The notes beneath the pieces are model-generated. The model was not told the DNA's origin. It made no database searches and worked only from the letters and a program-made list of their open reading frames with translations. A program made the translations under genes and the position numbers. From assembly GCA_000727475.1 (NCBI GenBank), contig KL647291.1, forward strand, positions 968,325 through 1,032,324: DNA of 64,000 nucleotides. Direction: 5' to 3'. Below, piece by piece: positions 49,121-61,100 of the stretch. This stretch comes from Sarcocystis neurona (lineage: Eukaryota > Apicomplexa > Conoidasida > Eucoccidiorida > Sarcocystidae). Each line of letters begins with the position of its first letter. The stretch's first letter is position 1.

Positions 49121-49780
49121 AGACGTACACAGAGATCTGCGTTGCCATCGCTCTTCTATCCTTCGGTGTCCGCGTAAACAGGCCTCTGTACCGCCTTGAG
49201 GTGGCAGACTCGCTATATGGCCTAAGAGAGTATCTACACACGCCCACGTCGTCTATTCAAATCTACGCAGATACACCTATACAAGCAAGTATATATATAT
49301 ATATGCAAATATACACATACATATAAGTATACGTGTACCTGCACATAGACGTACACACATATGCATATATATATGTATATACACAAGTATTTACATGTAC
49401 ACAAACACATATAGATGTATAGGTCTTAAGAGCGTGTATTTACGTGTAAACAGACGCACCTGTGTATGCAAACATATACATATATATATGCAAATATACA
49501 TACACATAAGTATTTGTATATGTATATCCATATATATAGACACACGTGTCTACATGTACGCACACACAGATGTATAGATGTGCACGTACATGTACGTGTA
49601 GCTTCGAGTAAGTGGTGCAAGCTTGTGTGTGACCTAGTGGGGAGGAATGAACTAGCAAGGAAGTGGGGCTTCTACCCACACAGAAATTGTCTGGGAAGTA
49701 GCGGCGAAATGTAGAGAAGTATGCGCCCTTTTCTCATTCCTGTTTCTCCCAATTAACTTTTCTCCGCCCCGGTGTGCTGC
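49121..49780. other. 3' flank of phosphoglycerate mutase, microsatellite-rich
   Basis: After the stop codon the sequence is ordinary to about 49270, then TATATA/CACATA-rich to about 49590. No gene is seen. It presumably holds the 3' UTR of the mutase and, if the minus-strand model to the right is real, the space between two convergent genes. Confidence 0.5.
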
Positions 49781-49782
49781 CG

Positions 49783-51839
49783 TCAGAAAAAGCCCGTGCA
49801 GTGTGTCATCTGTCGTCGTGAGATGGGAACCACTGGTACCACGTTTGTGAGGAGTTCTGTGTAGAGGTTCTCTTCTTCATTTGCTTGCGTACTACTTTTG
49901 CCATCTGCATGTTTGTGCCTTCCCGCCGCTTCGGCGACGAGCAACAGCACGTGCTTTTTCTTTTCCATCCTGCGAGTGAGCTGCTTCTTCGTATACCCCT
50001 GCGTCCTCACTGTCTCCCTGCCGTCTCACCGAGTAACTGCCGCCCGTCCTTTCCACAGCAGCCGTGTGTTTCGTCTGCAAGCCATGCGTGGCGGTGGCTT
50101 CCACACACCCGTGTGTGCGTGGTTGAACCGCCATATTTTCTTCTCGTCGCCTGAGCTTCTTTCTCTGGTCGCAGATCTTGCCCAGAGTCTCGGTGATTCT
50201 CTCTTTCTTCACGATTTCCCTTTCTGTTCTGTTTGTGTGTATGCGTATGGAAGGGTTTGCTTTTTCCACGATTCCTCTCTTCGATTCCGCGCGCACTAGT
50301 CTGTCTTAGTGTCGTCTTGTGCCGTTCTTTGCGGTCTTTTTCACCGTCGTCATGTTCGTTGTGGGAATTCCTTGAAGCGAATGTTTTTCTATTGTACACA
50401 AGTGTGTTCGGAGGTCGTCTTCCGTACTGATTCTTTTGCACGAGCGCTTTTCGCTCTGTGGTTTTCCGAAGAGTGTCTGTGAATGCCACGTGTTCTTTTT
50501 TCTGCGTTCTCCGTGACTCTTCGAAGGAAAAAGTCAGAAGTGGAAGAAACCCGTAGTTGTGTGTCTTTCGCTGCTTGTTCTTCTGGACAGGCAAAGATGG
50601 ACGCGGTGGCAAACCAAGGAAAGGCCAAATAAACGGAAACACGAAGAGAAGGGCAGTAAAAAAGTGTGGCAGCGAAGAAAAAGGAAGGAGAAAGAAGGGA
50701 AAGCACCAGGGAAGAAAACGCAGCCCACAGACCGTGAACGCATGGGATGATTGCTTATTTGGGGATGCTGTTCTTCTTCCCCTTCGTCAGATGTTGTCGG
50801 CCCATTGCGTGTCCCACGCTGTGAATATGGGAGGCAGATATCTGCCCGAAATGAACAACTATACAGTACATATGTACACATGTGTACGTATGTATGTATG
50901 TATGTACGTACACACACATATATACATATATTTCTAAATATATGTGCACATGTACCGGGGCGTGGAAGCGGCGCGTGGAAAAGCATGCTTTCTCTGTGTG
51001 CCTTCCTGTGTACACGTGCCCGCCCGTGGAACCTAAGGATCCGATACAAAATGCGTGTACGTGCGCGGTGTATTGTGTGCCTTATATTTTGAAAACAGCA
51101 GCACGCGTTTAAGACCGGCGGAAGAAAAACGCTTGACGCGACCGCGAAGACTAGTAAGAGACCTGCTTGAGAAGCTCTCGTAGGCGGCTGGATACACATG
51201 GAAAGGTCACCCTGTCGGTTATAAAGTGCGGTAACCCAGAAGCGTTCGCGTTGCACATTGCTACAGCATCGTAGTCGCTTACTGCGTAAGGAGCAGCCGT
51301 GCAGAGAAAGATCGGAGGAAGCAGAAAACCCGGCAACAGCAGAGCTTCGAGAGCTAGACATTCACGTGCCCTCCTCCGCTTGTAGAATTACACTCCTTTG
51401 CAGTCCTGCGTGAGTTCGGAAAGGCGTACCCTCTTCTCTACAAAGTTTGACTCAATTCCGCGCGGCTAGCAAAAACGTATGTCCACGCGCAGCGGGAGAG
51501 ATACGCACCGTCTTTGAAAGGAAGACGGTGTCGCCTTGCACGACCCAGCACAGAGCGCTCTGTTGCGACTTCTAACTAAAGAACAAATTATAATTTAAAG
51601 AAGTCGAATATGTACATAAACGGCACGACGGTTGATGACACCCCCCCTACCTGCGTGTGCACATTCCTCTGTGTGTGTGTGTGTGTGTGTGTGTGGGGCT
51701 AGATATTGAAGTGTTGGGGGCTGGCGTATCTGCGTGCCTTCACCGTCACATCTTTGTATGTGACATGCGTATTTATACACGTGAAAACATACACGTCTAT
51801 ACTTGTACCACGAGAAAACGATTTTCTGCGCTATGCGTG

Positions 51840-51871
<32 letters not shown>

Positions 51872-52289
51872 CATGCATACAGCACATATGAACTCACGCG
51901 TATGTGGCACAATCCCCACGCCGAAACAACTCTCTGCGCTATGCCTCTCTCTCTATATATACATATGTATACGACACATATATGTGCACGCGCCTGTAGC
52001 ACAATGTATTTCCTATACTAGGTTGATACGTGTCCGCCGGCGTACGACGGGAAGCACGGATGTTGTGCATCTCTGCTGCAAGAGCAGTGGCTCGCCGACT
52101 GTCGCGAACAACACAACGAGAGAAACACCAAGATTCCCTGGGAAGAGGAAATGTTCCAACACCAGAGGCTTTGCACCACGTGTCGAACTCCGCGTACACC
52201 TCTGCAGTAAAAAGAGGGTAGCCGCTGTCTCCATTCTGCCTTGCGGCGCCTGCTCCATCTGTAGTGACTGCCAACGACGTCATAGACAT
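49783..52289 (-). CDS. Unidentified minus-strand gene model, incomplete
   Basis: Candidate exons: 52289-52030 (ATG start; MSMTSLAVTTDGAGAARQNG, later VYAEFDTWCKASGVGTFPLP; donor GTATCA), 51437-51394 (EEGTPFRTHAGLQR, acceptor TTTGTAG) and about 51353 down to about 51151 (LEALLLPGFLLPPIFLCTAAPYA..). The first three join in phase. A last open segment, 50010-49783, ends VVPVVPISRRQMTHCTGFF at a TGA and might be the C-terminus. About 390 bp separates its ATG from the plus-strand model starting at 52681. No family is recognised. Frames on the opposite strand over 52030-52289 are also open, so the coding strand is uncertain. Confidence 0.22.
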
Positions 52290-52680
52290 ACCTTTCCTCA
52301 ATCGGAAACTAGACAGACTCGGTACAAACCTTTGAACGTTCTACTTGACTGGCTGCCGCACGTCGGTTCCTTCTGCCGCCCTTAGCAGACTACTACGGCG
52401 ACCAAGGTGGAACAGGCGGGCCACGGCGTCACCGTTGAATACACTTCCTTTGAATGAAATTTTCTCTCAGCTGACTTTCTTACCACGTGTGCTTTGTATC
52501 TAGCCATTTAGAGATAACTACTGACTTCTTGACTGTACACCGTGGGCTTCGCTGCACCAGGTGCGTTCAAGTAGGTTATGTAGCGGGTGCCATCACGCGG
52601 ATGTACCTGTCTCTCCATTCGATAATCTATTATGTGTCATTTACTCGAATATATGCGGACACGTAAATACACACACGGAA

Positions 52681-54952
52681 ATGACGTTTGTGCGTACGTT
52701 TGCATCTGCGCGCCTTGAAGTTAACAGCCTCAGAAAAAGCTCTTCAGATGCAACACTGTGCGCGACGCACTGTACCTTCACGCATCACAGCGTGTGCCGT
52801 AGAGCTTCGTAGATGACTGTAAGGACGATGTAAAACTTGGTTGTTGGAGTGAAAGATGCAGGATACGCAGCCGCTTTCGGTCGCGCCTTCGTCGACCAAC
52901 GTGTGCAGACTGCGATAGTCGCTACTTTTCACGCAGGTGCACAAGGTACAGGAGCAATAGTCTCGCCATGCGAAATTGAGACTTGTTTGTGAAGACAGAC
53001 CTGCCCGGTAGCCAAGGGGACCTGAGCAGAGTTCTCTACAAACAATAATACACTATGCGATATAATCGGAAGGATGCTGCAGACCGACTCACAGTACACA
53101 CGATGAGTGATGGCTACCACTACACTTCTGCTAAGAGATACGCTGCAGCGATGCATGGGGTATACTGGGAATCCGCACGTATCAGTTGTGGATCACGCGA
53201 ACCAGCACACTCTACACGGGATGTCCTGCTCAACGTGCGCAGGGGCACATCTACGATCCTGTATACACATATAGGATCGTAGATATATATATATATATAA
53301 ATATATTCGTTTATGTCCGTGGAACCTATATATATATATACATATGCATGTGTGTGCACCCATTTGCACACGCCGGCATGCCTTGTAGAGAAAGGCATCT
53401 GCTGCAATGCTGCGGCTATCCCACTGGTGCTCAACATCGGCGCCGCAAAAGCCAGCCTATGTTCCTGCAGGTGTTTGGAAGACGAAAGGACGACGCGCTT
53501 CTGATTATCATAAATATGCTCTGTGTTAGCCACGCACAGCCATGAATGTCAGAGATGTAGTGCCTCCCAACGACACTGATGCACGAGCGAGGCCTGGAGA
53601 CGGTTCGAACGCCGGAATAGAACCCCATTTTGCTACGCGTTTCCACTTTTGCCAGTACCCACAATAATCTAGAGGCAGAATACACATGTGTATATACGGG
53701 ACGCAGGTGTGTATCTATGTAAAAGCGTACACATACACATGAACATAGTCTACGAATAAATGTTCGAACATCGCCAGCAGTTCCTGCTACTACCCTCGCA
53801 TGTTTGTACGCATACGTACTTGCCGTCAGAGTTAGAGCCTACATGCAGCAAGGTCCCTGAGATGCCAGCAAGACAGAAATTTGTAAAGGATTTGTCGGCG
53901 TCCACTCAACTTCTTCTGGATGTTTATCCGTGTCTCCATGACTCAAAAGCGCCGGGCATCCGCTTGTCGACTCGTACGTTTTCTTGTGAAGGAGAAGAAT
54001 TATACGGAGACCTACTTGAGCGTAGGCGCGTAATGGCAAAAAGTGCAGACACTGACGTCGTACTACACGCATAACAGAGGGAGGGCCGCTAGACTACCTA
54101 CTTCTTTAGCCAGAGAAATAACAGGGCGTTTCGTGCGGGACGTGGTCAGTGTACTCCCAAAGAAGGTTCGTCTTCAGTGTAAATTCAGTAAAATTCGTCG
54201 TCACAAGGTCCCGAGATTTCGTTCTTCCCTCTGGTGTCGCTTAGATGCAAAGAACGCCCTTCGAAACGCTTTTCAGCGGGTTGTAGTACCTAAGAAAAGA
54301 AAATGTTGTCGCCGTGGAGCGTCTTCCACAACAGCGTTGATTCATTGAGGGACGCGTGGAGGTAGAGAGGGAGACAAAGGGAAGGACTGACAGAACGGGA
54401 ATGATAAAAAAAATGGCCTACAAAGAGATAGGTACATACGTGGATGACTACACACGTATGTGTGTGCATGTATGTATATATATATATACATATATATATA
54501 TATACATATGTATCCGTATACACACATAATGCAGCAACAGAGTTACGGATGCGAGGATGGACACGTGTGTCTACATATTCTTAGAGAACGAACATGTAAA
54601 TACATTCGTCAAGATTTCTTGCCACACGAAATGAGACAGTTCCCGAGGCGCGAGGAAAAAGCGTGTCCGCCTGGATGCAGTGGGGAACGTTTTGCTTATA
54701 ACAAAATTCCTTCTACACGCACATGGCAAGCCAACGCCGTCTACGCAGACTTCACTTCTAAGCTTGTATCAGGACGTGACTTCTTCGCAGGGATATTGGG
54801 AGATATTTATGTGCTTCCTGTAAGGAAAGACTCGTCATGGAAAGCGCAGTGACCTGAGAACATGCAGGTGTGCGTCTTGTCTGTAGAACGGTACAGTGGG
54901 TGATATTCATTTCGTCCAGGTCTGTGTATTCAATACTGCGTTCTGCGTCTGA
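52681..54952 (+). CDS. Unidentified nine-exon Cys-rich gene model
   Basis: Exons by eye: 52681-52798, 52871-52988, 53108-53260, 53389-53470, 53530-53654, 53849-54042, 54110-54279, 54541-54819, 54920-54952. All eight junctions use GT..AG and preserve phase, giving 423 aa plus stop. The clearest coding-like parts are exon 6 (TQLLLDVYPCLHDSKAPGIR), exon 7, which is basic (VSVLPKKVRLQCKFSKIRRH), and exon 8 (CPPGCSGERFAYNKIPSTRT; donor GTAAGG). Cysteines are frequent. There is no signal peptide or clear membrane segment. I chose among several possible splice sites, so phase agreement is weaker evidence than it looks. The model ends about 155 bp from the candidate 3' end of the convergent RIB43A gene. 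Function unknown. Confidence 0.28.
53249..53284. other. 12 bp perfect hairpin, 12 nt loop
   Basis: ATCTACGATCCT and AGGATCGTAGAT flank a 12-nt loop. It is followed by (TA)n and is not followed by a T-run. It overlaps the proposed donor at 53261 of the plus-strand model. It may simply be a chance foldback next to a microsatellite. Confidence 0.6.
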
Positions 54953-55108
54953 TAAGAATACTTGTAGTAATAGCAGATCTATGAGCCCCTACAAGTCACG
55001 TTAAAAAGCTTGATTTATTTTTCAAGTGAGTGTGGCTATGCACGTGTAGGGTACATACAAAGATAAGGAGACGGAGCAGGGTACTAGGATCGGTAGATGT
55101 AGAAACGT

Positions 55109-58100
55109 TCAAGCATTTGTGCCGTTGACTTTATCACAACCCGAATTAACAACGTAACAGCATGGGAAGACAGTCTTTCTTCTCCCTTGAGTCCGTACAC
55201 GTGAGCAGATGAAAGTATAAATGAGCCTGTGTGAGCGCGTTTCATTGCTGTCTGCAGAGGTCTGGAGCACGTACGTACGTTACACATATATGCACGTATG
55301 TGTATGTACTTGTACATATATAGTTGTATCGGGATAACATATGTTTGTTCGTGTTACGCGATAAAGGTCGAACAAGAACACAATAGTCCCTATAGACGCA
55401 GGCACACATGCATATGTGAACCGATATGTTTATGTAGGTGGCCACTACAGAAATCTTTGCACCAGGAGCGAATAAGGGTAACCTTGATTAATATGAACAT
55501 AGAAGTCAAGGTGCACTATAATTCTCAATCTGCACAGATGTGATAACGAACTTACCGAAGTAGTTGTAGAAATCATCAGAAATCTTCCCTGTGAAAAGCA
55601 CCTTCTCGAGATACTCGCGGTGTAGATTCTGCTGCTGTGCAAGAACAGTATTGGTCTTTTTAACTTCTTCTTCTTTTGCCCGCCTCATTCGTAGTTGTTC
55701 TGCAAGCCCATGTGTCAGCACGAACAAAAGCGTTGATACTGGTGAAAGCGTAGTGGAATAGTTTGAAGACAGAAAAATTATGCTACTCTGTCCGCAACGG
55801 TGCGTAGACCACGGTTCTAGCGGGGTCGCAGTTGTATCCTAGCGTACTGAAGAAGATTCGTATGTTTTTCTAATCAGGATATTCACGTACAAGGCTGTTG
55901 TGGTCCGCGGAAGATTAAGACACACTGTTGTATACTAATACGTATATCTGTCTGTCTATGTGTCTCTCTCTATGAATACACACACATAAGTGGGTGCAAT
56001 TCCTCGATCCACGTATGTAGAGATGTCTGAAACTTCACGTATATATACGTGCGTGTGAAGGGATAGTCATGATTAATCATATAGGAATGCTCAATGTTAG
56101 TGAAAGAATGTCTACAGGCCCCCTTCTCCGTCTGTCTGTCTTATCCCGTTTACCTATACCTATGGAAAAACTTATACGTGTACAAACAGGCGATCGTCTG
56201 TGTCTCTCCCAATATTTACGTGTACACGTACATATTTCCGGATGTACCGTCCATGTGTCTGCGTTTACAAACATATACGAAACGCGGACATAGCTATTCA
56301 TATGCCTTGCCCTAGTGACAGAAAGAAGCACAAACGAGGAATGGATCCCCTCCACTTCCATTCCGCTTTCCACATGAATTTTGAGTCTGGTCTGTAAAAG
56401 TGTGAAGTGAAAAACTAGTGGCTTGTCAAAGATTTGAGTGAAGCTTACCGCGGTGTAGCGCCACGGAGAGTTTCCTGTTCACTTCACCTTGTCTGAGATA
56501 GTAAAAAGGAAAAAATATTTGTTCGGAAACATTATCCCCAAGGAAAAGTGCTGGGTCAGCGGTTCTTGCACGCGTGTCTCTGCTCACAGAGAGTATACCA
56601 TGAATATGTATACACGCATATATTTATATGTGTAAGTACGTCGATGCCTATTTCTACATATACATATATATGTACAAATATATACATATATATATATATA
56701 TGTGTATGTGAATTCAGGACATACAAAAGTGCCACTTTTCTTATCTACTTGTACGCTTCCATAGCTCTGCAGATTTATCCACATGTATAAGTAGAAAATT
56801 TCAGCTCGCGCTTCCGTTTGTCGCATTTGCTAGCAAGCGCGCTCATCACGGGTACACAAACGGAGAAACGCCTGAGTGAAGAGGTGTGCAGGCGTAGGCA
56901 CAGGTGTACGCCCAAATGGATCTTTCAGTATACCGGTCCCAATCTCGTTCCGTTTTTGTCTCCATGTACTTCCTCTCCTGGGTTGTTTTCCACTGCTGGA
57001 GATTTCCGTTGATGATGTCCTGCTTTAGGGCTGGCTCCAAGCCTTTGAACCCATCGCGATTCTTCCCCATCACTACACAAAACAATCAAATGGGCCTGAT
57101 ACTTGATTCGTATGATCTAGAACACTAGCAGCACTATTAGCACGCAGTCATATTCGAGAGTTGCTGTGTGAAGTATCTGTGTACGTGCATATCCACATAC
57201 GCGTGTATCTTTGTTTATCTGAACTCCACGTCCGTCCTGCGTACGTTGCGCTGAATACACGTCTATACGTCTCTGTTGTGGGTGTGATCGAATTCGCGCA
57301 CGCGCACATTATCAACGACAAACAAGACTCCCTCATCTCCGTAGAAATCTGTTCCATCTGTAAAGGCACGTTCTAGAGCCTCACTTTAACGAGACAAAGA
57401 GAGTGTAGACATCTGTGTATGTGTATACGTCTACGTGTATTGTGTCATGGTAGGACAGCTTCAAGTGTACCGGTTGGCTTCTTGTGTGCCCACCCTCGCA
57501 GTCCTCAGGGGGAAAAAAGAGAATGTGCGTTGTGTGTGTGTACTAGGAGATACACGTGCAGACGTACACGCGACGGATATGTGCGCCGGAACACGTTAAG
57601 GACTACAGCCACACACACGCACGTGTAAACATACGGAAACTGGGAACTCTTTCATGCATGCTTAACTATAGTGCACAGCTACATTCGGCAGAGAAATGTA
57701 AATTCAATTTACAGTCCTGTATGCATGCACATGTGTATTTGTATAGACGCCAACTCACGAGATGGAATTTTACTCCCAGTGGACCGCTGCTGTGTGCAGC
57801 ACCACTTCGTATGGTGTTAGCAGCTATGGGCGCTTCTTCATGGTAAAGTGGAGACATGAGAATGCATACGTACCCAATTATGTATATATATATATGTACA
57901 CGAAAATGTAAGTCTGTATTTTCTTGCCTTTTATCTCGACGTGTTGGTGCGAGGGCGACTGTCGATCAATTTTCTACATGTAGCGACCTGTGCATATATT
58001 TATTTCTAGCGGAATGCGTGCACGTGTGCCAGATGGGTTTCTCTGTGGATCTGTGTGGCATCTGCGCGCTTCTCTTGGGACGTCAACCCGATGCAAGGTA

Positions 58101-61100
58101 AAGGGCAACGTATTTGATGGTAAAGACATTGCAGGATCTCTTCCGTGTAAGGACGTGGACTCAGACGTGTATAAATGGGTGTATGTTGACACGTTCCTAC
58201 AAGGCTAATGGGCAGCGTACAGCCCACGTGCACATATGGATACCACATTACCAACGGAAGAAAGTATGCGTATTTCTGTGTGTGCACAGACTGGCGGAAA
58301 TCCGACGAAAAGTGAACTGACGCAATTTAATTAACTCAATGTGTGCAGTCAGATAGGCACAATTTAGCTGCAGGACTCCCCACGTCCCGCCTTTACTGCA
58401 TGGGAGGAACTGTGGAAACACGCGATTCACCGGACTTCCGGTTCGGGCGTCTTGACGTAGCCGTTAAGGCTAAGTGTTCTCTGTAGACGGCATTGTGCGA
58501 GCGGCACAGAAGTGGCCGAGAAAAAATCTGTCGTCTCCTACACAGCTCTGTCAACAGGTAGTGGTGAAACAGTTTTAGAAGGGGGGGCGAGTTTTCCTCT
58601 GTTACTATTTCTTTGACTTTCTTCTAGTTTCATTCCTGCTCATCAATGAACACAAAAGGGAGGAGCGGGCGAAGTGGTGGTGCCAGTTTCCTCCCTTCGC
58701 ACTGTGCATTTTAACCCCTTAAGGCGTAAAAGTACACAGGCGGATGGCTCTATACCTCCGCTTTTCATCAGCGGACAAGTCGGGTCGTACGCTTGGTCGT
58801 CCTTGATCAGATCCGTTCTTCCTTCCGTCAGCAGAAGTGACTGCATATAAAGCCACCAAACCAGCGGGCACGTGTGCAGCAATTGTGTTGCACATTTTTG
58901 AATGCTTAGTTCGTGCATTTGTAGACGAATGCCCGGTAGAGTCAACTGCGTTCCGTTTTGTTGTGGCAGCGCCGATCGTACGGACACCTCGATATATGTA
59001 TGCGTTAGAGAGGCGCCACACATCTGTACGTATACGTGCGTGAACGTGACAGCAGGTCACAAGGCGTATGTACGTGTATGTGTATCGACGGTGGCGCGAA
59101 CGTACGGAGAAAGTATACGTCTGTGAAAGCGCATACCTGTATTTACAAATATATATTTTTGTATGCACCTCTGCACCTCTCTGCATGTGTGTATGCTGGT
59201 GTATACATCAGGTCGTAGTCACGTATGCGCCCCACCTTCATAGGTACGTATCTGTGTGTGGAATTCACCGCAGCAGTGCACCTTTTATCAGTAGACAGAT
59301 CAACGCATATACAGGGGGCCGTGTGAAGTAACTCATGCTCAAACGGTGATGTCATCGGGTATTCTTTAGTCCGAAGAAAGACCCTGTTTTCAGATCAATT
59401 TTGACAACTTCGATTAGCAGTAGACGCTTGCCAGACTCTCTCTCGAACTCAGTCCAGACACACGTCTGTGGTGTAAAAATACCTCGCGCCGTCTTCGCTA
59501 CTCATAGACATATATACGTATATATGTACAGTTCCGTGTGGGTTCACGTAAATGCATGTAGGTGTTTTCCACATATATGTATATATATATACATACCTAT
59601 ATATGCAAATCTCTCTATGAACATCTATTTGTGTGCTTTTGTGTAGCTGTAAATGCATAAATCTATGAGTACAATGATATATACGTGTAAGTGCTTCTAC
59701 ATCTGTACGTATATATAATTCTAGAGCCTAAACTTGAAGACGTGTAAAATTTTTAGTGCGTAGGCTTGCCTGTGTATGTTTACAGATGCTAACGCTTACG
59801 TGGAGATTTTTAGAGACCTCTTGCTGCTTGAGGAGCTCATCACGACGACGATTTTCTTCTTCTCTCTGCGCACGCTGCGCTGCCTGATAGGAAGCGCAGC
59901 CGCCACCGACGTCTAATGTCAACATAGAGGTGGCAGCAGCAGGCCCCCCGAGTACCCGTATATGTGCGTGGAACATCCTAGTATATAGTAAATTCGTGAG
60001 AACACACATCTATGTATATATGTATATATATAGATGAAAACATCTTTTCGCATGTACGTGAATATATGATGCAGCACACTTCTCTATGAAGACGTACACG
60101 CATACGCAGGACGCCAGACAGCACACTCTTTGAAAAAGTAGCTTGACAGTATAGATGTACACATATAATGGAACAACGTACGCGCACACATATATATATA
60201 TATACATACATACATACATACAATGCGTACGCGAACATACATATATATAGCGAAGTAGAACAAGAAACTACAAAGCGCACAGACAGGTACATTTTCTCAA
60301 GTTTACTTGCACATCATAAGTTACTGTTACCACGTTGAGGCGAAAGCGCAACGCCAGAGTGATGTTATTTCTAGGTGTTCACCAGTCTCCACCCGTAGGC
60401 AGACACTCTGTAAGCATCTGTGTCTCCCTTCGCGCGCAAGAGCTGGTGAGGCGGAAGGACTCCATAGAGAGGAAACGAACCTTACGCACGTAAATGTACA
60501 AAAAAATGGTGTGAGAAGCCCACGCGCATATTCGTGTACACGTTTCTCTGTGCAAACTCAACTACTTTCATACGCGTACTCTTGCTCAGTACATGGAGTG
60601 GGGGGGAAGTCCGCGCATCGCAAGAAGCTGGGTAATGTCTAGAATCCGGCGCAAGTGCCTGACGATGGTCGTCTGGTACCGAGACATCGATACATACACG
60701 CCTAAACGTGCGTCCACATGTATATATCTATGTACGCAGATATGTACGGAGACACGGATATCTGTTAAGGGAAAGCATGTTTAGGGCAGGCTTTGCACGA
60801 TGGGGGATATTACACCGGTGCTCTTCCCTAGTGGTTTTGCCCGCAATACTAGAAAAAGTCTATGTGTATTTTTGATGAGTGTATCTCCGACATATATGAA
60901 TTCACCCCTCCACAAGCGTTTGCGCACGGATATTTGGTCCGATGGCACAGTGTCCTCAACATGTGTTCACATATCTTAATGTACAGGTCTGTGCTTACGT
61001 AGCGCGAGACTATGGCGACACAAACATCTCTATACCGTGTGAAACACATGAAAATCAAGAGTCGTGAAAGCCTACTCGTTCCTTCTCTTCAAGGTCAATA

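Noticed and set aside
50007..50642. 211-codon minus-strand Lys/Arg-rich frame
   Set aside because: It is polar and compositionally biased with no motif; the opposite strand is pyrimidine-rich, as in other spacers here.
54541..54819. Resemblance of the CPPGC..Y..S..W pattern to the degenerin/epithelial sodium channel ectodomain
   Set aside because: Only a short Cys/Tyr/Trp pattern fits, and no flanking membrane segments were found, so the similarity is probably chance.
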